The notes beneath the pieces are model-generated. The model was not told the DNA's origin, did not search any database, and saw nothing but the letters and a program-made list of their open reading frames with translations. DNA of 64,000 bases from CAYMZZ01 sp046297935. GTDB lineage: Bacteria; Bacteroidota; Bacteroidia; Chitinophagales; Chitinophagaceae. Below, piece by piece: positions 34,907 to 43,380 of the stretch. Numbering within the stretch: the stretch's first letter is position 1; each line of letters starts with the position of its first letter. Both the position numbers and the translations under genes were made by a program. Where the stretch lies: contig JBKBHA010000016.1 of NCBI GenBank assembly GCA_046297935.1, positions 1 through 64,000 on the forward strand, given 5' to 3'.

Positions 34907-34948
34907 TTGTTGTTTAGTCGTTTTGTTGTTTAGTTGTTTAGTTGTGTT
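34907..34948. repeat. GTTGTTTA word repeat between leuA and leuC
   Basis: The spacer is almost entirely made of the words GTTGTTTAGT and CGTTTT. The same words are found at 271-330, and in reverse complement at 51640-51745. Confidence 0.8.
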
Positions 34949-34949
34949 G

Positions 34950-36113
34950 TTATACGGTTACGGTTTGATACTGCTGGGCCATTTCGTTCAGATCGCTGTC
35001 TTCCACTTCCTTTTTGCTATCGGCAATGACCAGAAAGCTTGCGTAGAGCGAATCCACATCGTTGCGGTTGAACTGATAACCCAATTTGTGGAGACGATGT
35101 GCAAGGGCTGAGCGGCCGCTACGGGCAGTGAGAACAATTTTTGAGCCATCTGCGCCTACTTCTTCCGGTGCAATGATTTCGTAGGTCTGTGCATTTTTTA
35201 AAAATCCGTCCTGGTGGATACCGGATGAATGAGAGAATGCATTGCTGCCCACAATGGCCTTATTGGCCTGAACCGGCATACGCATGGTATCGGCCACCAG
35301 TCGGCTCATGGGATTCAGTTGACGGGTGTTGATATCGGTATAGTAGCCAAGTCCGGCATGTTGCTTCAATATCATCACTACTTCTTCGAGCGAGGTATTG
35401 CCTGCGCGCTCGCCCAGGCCGTTGATGGTACATTCAATTTGCCTTGCGCCACTCAGCACGCCAGCTATTGAGTTAGCCGTGGCCAGTCCCAGATCGTTGT
35501 GGCAGTGGCAGGAAATGATGGCTTTGTCGATGTTCGGCACATGATTGACCAGGTAAGCAATTTTTTCACCGTACTGATGCGGCAGACAATAGCCGGTGGT
35601 GTCGGGAATATTCACTACCGTGGCGCCGGCGGCAATCACCGCTTCAATTACGCGAGCCAGGTATTCGTTGTCGGTGCGACCGGCATCTTCGGCGTAAAAC
35701 TCCACATCGCCAACCAGGTTGCGAGCCCATTTGACACATTGCACGGCTCTTTCAAGAATTTCATCGCGGTTTGAGTTGAACTTTGACTTGATATGGAAGT
35801 CACTGGTGCCAATGCCCGTGTGTATTCTGGGTCGGCGTGCCGGTTTAAGCGCCTCAGCAGCCGTTTCAATGTCTTTTTGAACCGCCCGGCTTAACCCACA
35901 AACGGTTGTATCTTTTATAACTTTGGAGATCTCTGATACCGATTCAAAATCGCCGGGAGAGGAAATGGGAAATCCGGCTTCAATGATGTCGACGCCCAAT
36001 GCTTCCAGTGCCAGTGCCAGTTCAATTTTTTCGCGGGTATTGAGTTTGCAACCCGGCACTTGTTCGCCGTCACGCAGGGTGGTGTCGAAGATGTGAATTT
36101 TACCGTCGGCCAT
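34950..36113 (-). CDS. leuA: 2-isopropylmalate synthase without the C-terminal regulatory domain
   Basis: A 387-residue enzyme that condenses 2-oxoisovalerate and acetyl-CoA. FDTTLRDGEQVPGCKLN opens the TIM barrel, the metal His pair is in ISCHCHNDLGLATANSIAG, and NGLGERAGNTSLEE and NAFSHSSGIHQDG complete the catalytic signatures. The protein stops after the two linker subdomains; the about 120-residue domain that binds leucine in E. coli LeuA (523 residues) is absent, so feedback by leucine through that domain is not expected. Homocitrate or citramalate synthase activity is an alternative, but the leu gene context favours LeuA. First gene of leuACDB. Confidence 0.9.
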   Translation of the reverse strand: MADGKIHIFDTTLRDGEQVPGCKLNTREKIELALALEALGVDIIEAGFPISSPGDFESVSEISKVIKDTTVCGLSRAVQKDIETAAEALKPARRPRIHTGIGTSDFHIKSKFNSNRDEILERAVQCVKWARNLVGDVEFYAEDAGRTDNEYLARVIEAVIAAGATVVNIPDTTGYCLPHQYGEKIAYLVNHVPNIDKAIISCHCHNDLGLATANSIAGVLSGARQIECTINGLGERAGNTSLEEVVMILKQHAGLGYYTDINTRQLNPMSRLVADTMRMPVQANKAIVGSNAFSHSSGIHQDGFLKNAQTYEIIAPEEVGADGSKIVLTARSGRSALAHRLHKLGYQFNRNDVDSLYASFLVIADSKKEVEDSDLNEMAQQYQTVTV

Positions 36114-36251
36114 AACTATTCAAAATATTGGGTGTTAAAAAATTGCGGCTGCTTAAATTTGCCTGCCTGCTTTCTGAAATGCCTTTTCAGCCTTCGCAAC
36201 TAAGTTAACCCGGGTCAGTGGGCAGGTAAAACCAAAATTGTCCTGTTTTTA

Positions 36252-36282
36252 CAAGGTTAAAAATGACTTAAATTGCCCGAAA
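36252..36282 (-). promoter_or_regulatory. Candidate leuA promoter
   Basis: On the minus strand, TTTC (36282 to 36279), 19 bases and TAACCTTG (36259 to 36252) approximate the Bacteroidota TTTG and TAnnTTTG elements, with one mismatch each. The leader to leuA would be about 135 bases and includes a small hairpin, CTGAAA with TTTCAG, at 36174-36190. No Leu-rich leader peptide or terminator was found in it. Confidence 0.35.
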
Positions 36283-36320
36283 CCCGCCACAGTAGAGGGT
36301 TTCAAAACATCTGAATTACG

Positions 36321-37889
36321 ATGCCCAACCGTTCGAACGATGCCCTGTTTCAACTCATAAAGTCGCTTGAAAAGAGCGAAAAGCGCAATTTTAAGCTCTT
36401 TGTAAAGCGAAACTCAGCAAGCGAAGACCTGAAGATCATCCAGTTATTTGACGCGCTCGACAAAATGAATGAGTACGACGAAGCGTCCATTTTGCGGAAA
36501 AACAAGTCGATCCGCAAGCAGCAGCTTTCGAATATGAAAGCTCATTTGTACCGGCAAATATTATCGAGCCTTCGGATTATTCGAGATGAAGAAAACATCG
36601 ATATACGTTTGCATGAATTGATGGACCATGCGCGCATTTTGTACAACAAGGGTCTTTATTTGCAGACGTTGAAACAACTAAAGCAGTTCAAGGATCTGGC
36701 GCGTGAATACAATCAGGTCAGCTTTTTGCAGCAGGCACTTTTTTTCGAGAAAAAAATTGAAGCGCTTTATATCACCAGAAGCATGCAGGACCGGGCCGAT
36801 CTGTTGAGTAGTGAAGCGGATAGCGTCAACGAAGCCCTCAGTCTGATCAACCGCCTTTCCAATCTTTCGTTGCAGCTATATGGCTGGTATATTCAGCATG
36901 GACATGCCCGCAATGAAAAGGATATTCGCAGCATTCAGGCCTATTTTTCGGTGAGTCTGCCTGCGGGTGCTGATTCGGTTACCGGATTTTACGAGCAACT
37001 TTACCTGTATCAAAGTTATTGCTGGTATGCGTTTATCCGACTCGACTTTTTGCAGTACTACAGGTATGCTCAGAAATGGGTTGATCTTTTTACCCGCTAC
37101 CCTCAAATGCTGGCGGTGGAAACGGCCAGCTATATCAAAGGCATGCATAATTTGATGGGTGCCCATTTCGATTTAATGAATCACCGGAAACTGGCAGAGG
37201 ATATCCGCCGGTTTGAACAGTTTGCGCGGCATAAGCTGGTTACCCAAAACGACAACAATCGCATACTAACCTATCAATACCTGTACACGGCGCGGATTAA
37301 TTTGTATTTCCTTCAGGGCACTTTTGAAAAGGGATTGAAGATGGTGCCTTTTCTGGAAGAAATGCTGCAGGAATACGGCATCTACCTCGATACGCATCGG
37401 GTAATGGTGTTCTATTATAAGATTGCCTGTTTGTATTTTGGAAGTGGTGATAATGAAAAGGCGATTGATTATCTGAATCGGATTATCAATCAGAAAGCTG
37501 ATCTGCGGACCGATCTGCAATGTTATGCCCGCCTTTTGCACCTTATTGCGCACTATGAACTTGGCAATTTCGATTTGCTGGAATACCTGATCAAGTCGGT
37601 GTACCGCTACATGGCAAGGATGGAGAATTTGTCGAAGGTTGAGGAAGAAATGTTTGCCTTTCTTCGGCGATCTTTTCATGTGGGGGCACATGCGCTGGCG
37701 CCGGAGTTTGAGAAGCTACTGACCAAGCTCAAGAAATACGAGGGTAACCCGTTGGAGACCAGGGCTTTTGCTTACCTGGATGTTATTTCCTGGCTCGAAA
37801 GCAAAATTCACAATGTAAATGTGCAGGACGTGATCCGCGAGAAATATTCACGTCGCAGACAGCCCGAAAAAGAAACCGGAAAAAAATAA
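36321..37889 (+). CDS. Conserved-type helical (TPR-like) protein of unknown function
   Basis: A 522-residue cytoplasmic protein with no signal peptide or membrane helix. It is almost wholly helical, with repeated pairs such as LYNKGLYLQTLKQLKQFKDLA and IACLYFGSGDNEKAIDYLNRIINQK, which look like tetratricopeptide repeats; the N-terminal NDALFQLIKSLEKSEKRNFKLFVKR is strongly basic and helical. The C-terminus is rich in Arg and Lys. Proteins of this look are widespread in Bacteroidota but I know no function. It is divergent from leuA across a 207-base spacer. Confidence 0.65.
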   Translation: MPNRSNDALFQLIKSLEKSEKRNFKLFVKRNSASEDLKIIQLFDALDKMNEYDEASILRKNKSIRKQQLSNMKAHLYRQILSSLRIIRDEENIDIRLHELMDHARILYNKGLYLQTLKQLKQFKDLAREYNQVSFLQQALFFEKKIEALYITRSMQDRADLLSSEADSVNEALSLINRLSNLSLQLYGWYIQHGHARNEKDIRSIQAYFSVSLPAGADSVTGFYEQLYLYQSYCWYAFIRLDFLQYYRYAQKWVDLFTRYPQMLAVETASYIKGMHNLMGAHFDLMNHRKLAEDIRRFEQFARHKLVTQNDNNRILTYQYLYTARINLYFLQGTFEKGLKMVPFLEEMLQEYGIYLDTHRVMVFYYKIACLYFGSGDNEKAIDYLNRIINQKADLRTDLQCYARLLHLIAHYELGNFDLLEYLIKSVYRYMARMENLSKVEEEMFAFLRRSFHVGAHALAPEFEKLLTKLKKYEGNPLETRAFAYLDVISWLESKIHNVNVQDVIREKYSRRRQPEKETGKK

Positions 37890-37969
37890 TCAGCTTTCGT
37901 AGGGGTAATTCTTTTCTGTGTTGTAGAAAAGTAAATAAGCTTTTTCTATAACCTGAAAAATTGAAACAC

Positions 37970-38398
37970 ATGAATTATCTCCGTTTGCTGGCGCTGGCAC
38001 TCACGGTCGCGCTCGTATCTTGCAACAAGGAATCAATTGTAAGTGAAGACGACCTGCCGGCAGATGCTGCCGCATTTGTATCTACTCATTTTCCCTCACA
38101 GGAAATCATACGGGTAATAAAGGAGCGTGATGACCTGAAGAACTCTTATTACGTTTACCTCGACGATGGCACCAAGATAGAGTTTACCCGCAGTGGCAAA
38201 TTGAAAGAAATAGAAAGTCACGGACCGCTGCCTGAGAGCATTTTTCCTGTTAAAGTGCTCGATTATGTAGCAGCGAATTATCCCGGCACTTATATCCGGA
38301 AATGGGATGTGGAAGGATCTACGCATGAAGCCCGTTTATCGAACGATCTGGAGCTGGTATTCGACGAGCTCGGAAACTTTCTGCGTGTGGAGGACTAG
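37970..38398 (+). CDS. PepSY-like domain lipoprotein
   Basis: A 142-residue lipoprotein: signal sequence with lipobox LVSC (Cys about residue 18). The rest resembles two PepSY-like (DUF2874) units, with the pattern LPADAAAFVSTHFPSQEIIRVIKERD...YYVYLDDGTKIEFTRSGKLKEIE and then SIFPVKVLDYVAANYPGTYIRKWDVE...ELVFDELGNFLRVED. Such proteins are periplasmic or outer-membrane attached, and their function is unclear. The ATG at 37970 is preferred to an in-frame TTG at 37961. It is followed by a promoter-bearing spacer and carA. Confidence 0.78.
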   Translation: MNYLRLLALALTVALVSCNKESIVSEDDLPADAAAFVSTHFPSQEIIRVIKERDDLKNSYYVYLDDGTKIEFTRSGKLKEIESHGPLPESIFPVKVLDYVAANYPGTYIRKWDVEGSTHEARLSNDLELVFDELGNFLRVED

Positions 38399-38463
38399 GA
38401 GCGTTGTGGATAATCTTTGCCGCTTTGTGAAATATTTTGGGCCGGTATGAACTTTTTCCGCCT

Positions 38464-38471
38464 TAATTTTG
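38464..38471 (+). promoter_or_regulatory. -7 promoter box for carA
   Basis: TAATTTTG, followed by CG, is a perfect TAnnTTTG element 53 bases before the carA ATG. The nearest TTTG upstream is 24 bases away, a little far for a -33 box. Confidence 0.5.
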
Positions 38472-38524
38472 CGCAATTTGTTCAACCGGCCCAACAATAG
38501 CGGGCCACAACCCTTCGATCTGGA

Positions 38525-39625
38525 ATGACTGAAAAAAAATTACCTGCTGTACTGGTTCTGGCCGATGGCACTGTAGCTCATGGGCAATCATTTGGCGCCA
38601 TTGGCACTACCACTGGCGAAATATGTTTCAACACCGGTATGACCGGTTATCAGGAAGTATTTACCGATCCCAGTTATTTTGGTCAGATTTTGATCATGAA
38701 CTCTGTGCATGTGGGGAACTATGGAGTGATGGACGCCGATGTGGAATCAGATTCAGTAAAGATCAGAGGTTTGATTGGCCGCAACCTGGAAGAGGGTTAT
38801 TCTCGTAAACTGGCACAGGGCAATCTCGACGAATATCTTAAAGCCAACCATATCGTATCGATTGAGGGAGTGGATACCCGCGCGCTGGTGGCCCATATTC
38901 GTACAAGCGGTGCCATGAACTGCATTATTTCCTCAGAAACCACTGATGTAGACGCGCTGAAAAAGCAATTGGCGGCAGTGCCTGATATGAATGGCCTTGA
39001 ACTGGCCTCGCAGGTCAGCACCAAAGAGGCATACGAAATGGGCGATCCCAACTCTTCTCTTCGGATAGCCGTGATGGACTATGGAGTGAAACAACATATA
39101 CTTCATTGCATGGTTGATCGCGGTGCCTTTGTAAAAGTGTTCCCCGCTAAAACCAGTCTGGAACAGGTAAATCAATTTAACCCCAGGGGATATTTTATAT
39201 CGAATGGTCCCGGCGATCCTGCTGCAATGGACTATGCCATCGACACTGTGAAAGCGATCATGAAGGAAGACAAGCCGGTGTTTGGCATTTGCCTGGGTCA
39301 TCAGTTGCTGGCATTGGCAAATGGTATTCCCACTTTCAAAATGCACCATGGACATCGCGGACTAAATCATCCGGTGAAAAATCTGGTGACCGGTCGTTCC
39401 GAAATTACCACACAGAATCATGGATTCGGAGTGGATCCGGAGGCGGTGAAAAAGGCTGATCATATCGAAGTCACTCACGTCAATCTGAATGATCAGTCCA
39501 TTGAAGGTATTCGCGTAAAAGGAAAGAAAGCATTTTCGGTTCAATATCACCCCGAAAGCACCCCTGGTCCACACGACAGCCGTTATCTGTTTGATGAGTT
39601 TTTGTCGATGGTAGGAGGGGGCTGA
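38525..39625 (+). CDS. carA: Carbamoyl-phosphate synthase, small (glutaminase) subunit
   Basis: A 366-residue subunit that releases ammonia from glutamine for carbamoyl phosphate, used for arginine and pyrimidines. The N-terminal domain begins LVLADGTVAHGQSFGA and holds the NTGMTGYQEVFTDPSY block; the class I glutamine amidotransferase domain has ISNGPGDP, the nucleophile Cys in FGICLGHQLLALA, and His/Glu in SVQYHPESTPGP. Full length. carB is not in the window, so the two subunits are encoded apart. A GNAT gene follows by 7 bases. Confidence 0.95.
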   Translation: MTEKKLPAVLVLADGTVAHGQSFGAIGTTTGEICFNTGMTGYQEVFTDPSYFGQILIMNSVHVGNYGVMDADVESDSVKIRGLIGRNLEEGYSRKLAQGNLDEYLKANHIVSIEGVDTRALVAHIRTSGAMNCIISSETTDVDALKKQLAAVPDMNGLELASQVSTKEAYEMGDPNSSLRIAVMDYGVKQHILHCMVDRGAFVKVFPAKTSLEQVNQFNPRGYFISNGPGDPAAMDYAIDTVKAIMKEDKPVFGICLGHQLLALANGIPTFKMHHGHRGLNHPVKNLVTGRSEITTQNHGFGVDPEAVKKADHIEVTHVNLNDQSIEGIRVKGKKAFSVQYHPESTPGPHDSRYLFDEFLSMVGGG

Positions 39626-39632
39626 CCTCTTT

Positions 39633-40196
39633 ATGCAAGAACCGCCTATACTACAAACGATAAGATACGAGCTGCTTCCAATTGTTGCCGGTGATCAGCC
39701 ATTTATATATGAAGGACTTGGCGATCCCCTGGTTACGGAATTTTATGCCGTTTCCTATAACAGCCTTGAAGCTACTGCTTCGCAAATGGAATTTTACGCG
39801 AGAGTTTGGCGGGAACAGACCGGATGTTACTGGAAAATTGTTGAGAAGAAAACCGGCGAAGCGAAGGGCGTAGTTGGCATGAGCAGTTATAACCAGGCAT
39901 TTGAGAAAGCAGAGTTAGGTGCCTGGCTTTTACCAAAATACTGGCGGCAGGGAATTATGAAGGAGGCAATGCCGGCAATGATTGACTGGTTGTTTCAAAA
40001 CTGGCGACTGCATCGACTGGAGGGGGTGGTAGAAACAGGCAATGCCGCAAGTTCAGCATTAGTGAAAAGTCTCGGATTTCATTTCGAAGGTATTTTACGC
40101 GATGCGGAACTGAAGAACGGTCGCCGAATCTCGCTTGCAATGTATAGTTTGCTAAAACCCGAGTGGCTCCATAGGCAAGGCGCGTCCACACGCTGA
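39633..40196 (+). CDS. GNAT acetyltransferase (RimJ/RimL type)
   Basis: A 187-residue acetyl-CoA dependent transferase. The GNAT pattern is visible as GVVGMSSYNQAFEKAELGAWLLPKYWRQGIMKEAM (strands 4 and the pyrophosphate loop) and HRLEGVVETGNAASSALVKSLGFHFEGILRDAELKNGR (strand 5 and the substrate-binding end). This layout is typical of the family that acetylates N-terminal residues of ribosomal proteins, but the substrate cannot be read from the sequence. It begins 7 bases after carA and is probably cotranscribed. Confidence 0.85.
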   Translation: MQEPPILQTIRYELLPIVAGDQPFIYEGLGDPLVTEFYAVSYNSLEATASQMEFYARVWREQTGCYWKIVEKKTGEAKGVVGMSSYNQAFEKAELGAWLLPKYWRQGIMKEAMPAMIDWLFQNWRLHRLEGVVETGNAASSALVKSLGFHFEGILRDAELKNGRRISLAMYSLLKPEWLHRQGASTR

Positions 40197-40256
40197 GCGT
40201 TGTGCCACAATCCCCAATTTATCGTATTAACTAATTGAAATTGTACTTTCGTGGAT

Positions 40257-40685
40257 ATGAAAGTCGCCATCATCAACGGTCCAAATCTGAACCTGCTCGG
40301 TAAACGCGAAATCGATGTTTACGGTAGCGGCGATTTTAGTTCTTTTCTTGCTGCGTTAAAGCAGCGCTTTCCCTCAGTAGAGATCAGCTACTTTCAATCG
40401 AACGTAGAAGGCGAACTGGTGAATTTTATTCAGGATGCCGGTTTTAGCCTGGATGGCATTATTTTAAATCCGGCTGCATACACGCACACCTCTGTGGCCA
40501 TTGGAGATGCTATTGCTGCGGTTCCGGCTCCGGTAGTGGAGGTACATATTTCAAATGTACATGCACGCGAAGAGTTCAGAAAAATTTCGCATGTGAGCGC
40601 AAAGGTAAAGGGTACCATTACCGGCCTGGGATTGCGTGGCTACGAACTGGCCCTGCATTGGCTGCTGGCCGAAAAGAATGGTTAA
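40257..40685 (+). CDS. aroQ: Type II 3-dehydroquinate dehydratase
   Basis: A 142-residue enzyme of the shikimate pathway that converts 3-dehydroquinate to 3-dehydroshikimate. MKVAIINGPNLNLLGKRE opens with the NGPNLNLLG motif, YFQSNVEGELVNFIQDAG and LNPAAYTHTSVAIGDA carry active-site residues, and EVHISNVHAREEFR completes the signature. ATG at 40257 is preferred to a GTG at 40251. A -7-like TACTTTCG lies immediately upstream at 40244-40251, close to the start codon. Confidence 0.95.
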   Translation: MKVAIINGPNLNLLGKREIDVYGSGDFSSFLAALKQRFPSVEISYFQSNVEGELVNFIQDAGFSLDGIILNPAAYTHTSVAIGDAIAAVPAPVVEVHISNVHAREEFRKISHVSAKVKGTITGLGLRGYELALHWLLAEKNG

Positions 40686-40773
40686 CAGAACAGTGCGTGT
40701 CTGGCCGGGATTTTGCAGCTTGCGTGGCAACAAACACCGGGTTACCGCGTTTTATCACTGTAATTGGCTCCCT

Positions 40774-41475
40774 ATGCGTACTTTATTTTCCCTGCTTTTT
40801 GTGTTATTTGGCCTTGCTGCTACTGCGCAGCCATGGAAATCGTATATCATCAGCGTTCGTGGCGATACGCTGAACAGAGTGGATATGAATGGAAAAAAAC
40901 AGGGACCCTGGGTTAACAAGGTAGAGTCAGTACGGGGTGAACCCGGATATGAAGAACAGGGCTACTATATCGACGATTTTAAAGATGGTCACTGGGTTCG
41001 TTTTTCCCTGATGGGTGATAAAATTGCCGATGAAAATTATCGTTGGGGACAACTGGACGGCAAGAGCCGTTATTATACGCGCCTCGGCGGACTGGAACGC
41101 GAAGAGACCTGGCGGGCTGTAGAACCCGGAAAGAAATTTGACACAGTTGATGTGGTTGACCCCATCGACCCCAATCGTGTAAAAGAACGCGTAGTGGTTC
41201 CCGTGGAAGGCGCTTCTTTTCGGCATGGTACCTGGACTTATTATGATCCTGAATGGGGTACCGTACTGAAAACAGAAGAGTGGTTCATGAACAAAAACAA
41301 GGCAGAAGAGGCCAGAGAAGCCGCTGCCAGCGATCTTCAGCCGCTCGATATAACAGCCAACGGCCAGCAGGAGAAAAAAGTGGTGCCCAAACCTCAGGCC
41401 GTTCAGGACTTTGAGAAAAAGAATTCAGGCAAAAAGAAAACAAAAGTGCGCGATGGCCGAACAGGCGGAGGATGA
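40774..41475 (+). CDS. Exported MORN-like repeat protein
   Basis: A 233-residue protein. ATG at 40774 opens into a signal peptide (MRTLFSLLFVLFGLAATAQ); upstream in-frame starts lack it. The mature part has repeats resembling MORN or YwqK-type units (GKKQGPWVNKVE, DGHWVRFSLMGDKIADENYRWGQLDGKSRYYTR, FRHGTWTYYDPEWGTVLKTEEWF), which usually form a beta sheet on the cell surface or bind other proteins. The last 55 residues are Lys/Gln-rich and probably disordered. It follows aroQ by 88 bases and runs into a GTGCAAAT repeat tract. Confidence 0.7.
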   Translation: MRTLFSLLFVLFGLAATAQPWKSYIISVRGDTLNRVDMNGKKQGPWVNKVESVRGEPGYEEQGYYIDDFKDGHWVRFSLMGDKIADENYRWGQLDGKSRYYTRLGGLEREETWRAVEPGKKFDTVDVVDPIDPNRVKERVVVPVEGASFRHGTWTYYDPEWGTVLKTEEWFMNKNKAEEAREAAASDLQPLDITANGQQEKKVVPKPQAVQDFEKKNSGKKKTKVRDGRTGGG

Positions 41476-41486
41476 CGCGGTGTTAA

Positions 41487-41590
41487 TGTGGAAATGTGCA
41501 AATGTGCAAATGTGGAAATGTGCAAATGAATTTTGAAAATTGATCATTTGCACATTTGGCGAAGCCGCCATTTGCATATTTGGCGTAGCT
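41487..41590. repeat. GTGCAAAT word repeat, second locus
   Basis: GTGGAAAT and GTGCAAAT words fill 41487-41528 and the complementary CATTTGCACATTTGGCG words fill 41544-41590. This is the same inverted design as at 2773-2910 and lies between two convergent genes, where the hairpin might help to end transcription. Confidence 0.85.
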
Positions 41591-41591
41591 A

Positions 41592-42407
41592 TCATCTTCT
41601 GAATTGATTGGCAAAAAACAACAACTGGTATTGTACCGCATTTCCCCAATAGGCCCAGTTGTGCTGGCCCGGGCGTTCTATGTAGTCGTGTGGTATTTCC
41701 AACGACAATAGATGCCTGTGCAGCGCAGCGTTGATATCGTAGAAAAAGTCGCTGGTGCCGCAGTCGATAATCATGGCAGGCACTTCTTCCGGCTTTAGTG
41801 TAGCCACAATTGAATGAATGGAATATTGGTCCCAATTAGCTGCGTGCGACAAGGTGTCGCCGATACGTTTTGAAACATCGAAGCGGGTGCGGCAACAGTT
41901 GAGATCTACGCCACCGCTCATGCTGCCGCAGGCGCCAAAGCGGTCGCGAAATGTGAGACCCAGATATAACCCCCCAAAACCTCCCATACTCAGGCCTGTA
42001 ATTGCCCTGCCTCCTGCGTCGCGGCGGGTAGGATAGTGGCTGTCGATATAGTCGGGCACTTCTTTGGCGATATACGTTGCGTAGCGCATGCTGCTGTCTA
42101 CCGGACTGTCCACATACCAGCTGCTATAGTCGCCATCGGGGCATACAATCATCAGCCGAAAATCGCTGGCATACTGAACAATCGCGGGCACCAACTGAAT
42201 CCAGTTGCGATAGTTTCCGCTATAGCCGTGCAAAAGGTACACCACCGGCCAACCGTTTTCAGGAGCGGTGCCTTCGGGGGTAATTACCACGCAACGAGCC
42301 GTTTTTTTCATAGCCTTACTATACACTTCCACCGTGTCTACCCCCGCCGCGTAAGTCGCCAGGCCACTAGTTGTCAATAGAATTAATAATAGTACTATCC
42401 GGTTCAT
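41592..42407 (-). CDS. Secreted esterase, alpha/beta hydrolase fold
   Basis: A 271-residue serine hydrolase with a signal peptide (MNRIVLLLILLTTSGLATYA). The nucleophile elbow is GLSMGGFGG, the acid is likely Asp in IDCGTSDFFYD, and the His is in PGQHNWAYWG. The sequence VVYLLHGYSGNYRNW carries the oxyanion region. It belongs to the esterase D / tributyrin esterase-like group, where substrates range from sugar esters to S-formylglutathione; the leader implies a periplasmic or secreted role. A -7-like TATCTTTA at 42413-42420 ends five bases before the ATG, so the message may be almost leaderless. Confidence 0.85.
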   Translation of the reverse strand: MNRIVLLLILLTTSGLATYAAGVDTVEVYSKAMKKTARCVVITPEGTAPENGWPVVYLLHGYSGNYRNWIQLVPAIVQYASDFRLMIVCPDGDYSSWYVDSPVDSSMRYATYIAKEVPDYIDSHYPTRRDAGGRAITGLSMGGFGGLYLGLTFRDRFGACGSMSGGVDLNCCRTRFDVSKRIGDTLSHAANWDQYSIHSIVATLKPEEVPAMIIDCGTSDFFYDINAALHRHLLSLEIPHDYIERPGQHNWAYWGNAVQYQLLFFANQFRR

Positions 42408-42434
42408 AGCCTTAAAGATACGGCCTGCGATTTT

Positions 42435-42466
42435 TTTGCACAGATTAGAACTAAATCATATCTTTG
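42435..42466 (+). promoter_or_regulatory. Complete promoter for the SPFH-Arc gene pair
   Basis: TTTG at 42435-42438, a spacer of 20 bases and TATCTTTG at 42459-42466 match the Bacteroidota -33 and -7 elements fully. Start of transcription is expected near 42471. Confidence 0.75.
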
Positions 42467-42485
42467 ATATTAAAATGATATCAAA
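42463..42485. promoter_or_regulatory. Inverted repeat over the SPFH promoter start site
   Basis: TTTGATAT and ATATCAAA are perfect eight-base arms around seven bases. The left arm shares TTTG with the -7 box, so a protein bound here would block the promoter. The ribbon-helix-helix protein encoded downstream (43381-43563) is a candidate binder. Confidence 0.55.
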
Positions 42486-42496
42486 ACAAATAATAT

Positions 42497-43369
42497 ATGG
42501 AAAAGACCTTTAAGCCGGTTTCGGGTTTCCTTGCCCTCTTGCTGGCGCTTATGAGTTTTGTTGGCGGCATTGTAATGATGGCCAACGGAGTAGTGGATGA
42601 TCAGCCCACGCTGATTTTCTGGATAGGCATTTTGCTATTGTTGATTGCCATATTTCTTTTTAAAGGTGTAACAATCATCAACCCCAATCATTCACGGGTT
42701 TGTGTGTTTTTTGGAAAGTATGTGGGTACGGTTAAGGAGAATGGGTTGAAGTTCATGAATCCACTTTATCGACGCATCAATATATCGTTGCGGGCACAGA
42801 ATCTGGAGAGTTCAAAACTGAAAGTGAACGACAAAATGGGTAATCCCATAGAAATCGGCGCCGTAATAGTATGGCAGGTGCGAGACACTTATAAGGCAGC
42901 GTTTGAAGTGGCCAATTACGATCAGTATGTGAAAGTTCAGAGCGAAGCGGCGGTGCGCCACCTGGCTAACAGTTTTCCTTATGATAATCTGGAAGACGAA
43001 ACGGCTGACATTACCTTGCGCGATGGTGCCGACAAAGTGAATGAGATTCTCGAAAAAGAATTGAACGAGCGCCTGGCACCTGCTGGCTTATTCATCATTG
43101 AAGCGCGTATCAGTCACCTGGCCTATGCGGCGGAGATTGCGGGCGCCATGTTGCAGCGGCAACAGGCTACTGCCATTGTAGCCGCAAGGACCAAGATAGT
43201 AGAAGGTGCTGTTGGCATGGTTGAAATGGCGCTGGAAATGCTGGCAGCAAAACAGGTGGTGGAGCTTGACGACGAAAAAAAGGCAGCAATGGTTAGTAAC
43301 CTGATGGTAGTGCTTTGTGGTGAGCGAGGCGCATCGCCTGTGTTGAATACGGGTACCCTTTATCAATAA
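42497..43369 (+). CDS. SPFH (band 7/prohibitin-like) membrane protein
   Basis: A 290-residue protein with two N-terminal membrane helices (about residues 10-30 and 38-55) followed by an SPFH domain (PNHSRVCVFFGKYVGTVKENGLKFMNPLYRRINISLRAQNL ... MGNPIEIGAVIVWQVRD) and a helical region with AAIVAARTKIVEGAVGMVEMAL. Such proteins assemble on the inner membrane and organise other proteins or protect membranes; the exact role here is unknown. A complete promoter with an overlapping inverted repeat precedes it, and a small ribbon-helix-helix gene follows by 11 bases. Confidence 0.88.
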   Translation: MEKTFKPVSGFLALLLALMSFVGGIVMMANGVVDDQPTLIFWIGILLLLIAIFLFKGVTIINPNHSRVCVFFGKYVGTVKENGLKFMNPLYRRINISLRAQNLESSKLKVNDKMGNPIEIGAVIVWQVRDTYKAAFEVANYDQYVKVQSEAAVRHLANSFPYDNLEDETADITLRDGADKVNEILEKELNERLAPAGLFIIEARISHLAYAAEIAGAMLQRQQATAIVAARTKIVEGAVGMVEMALEMLAAKQVVELDDEKKAAMVSNLMVVLCGERGASPVLNTGTLYQ

Positions 43370-43380
43370 ACTGACAGCGA

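Noticed and set aside
36114..36320. A second attenuator before leuA
   Set aside because: No Leu-rich frame with an ATG and no stem with a T-run were found in the leader.
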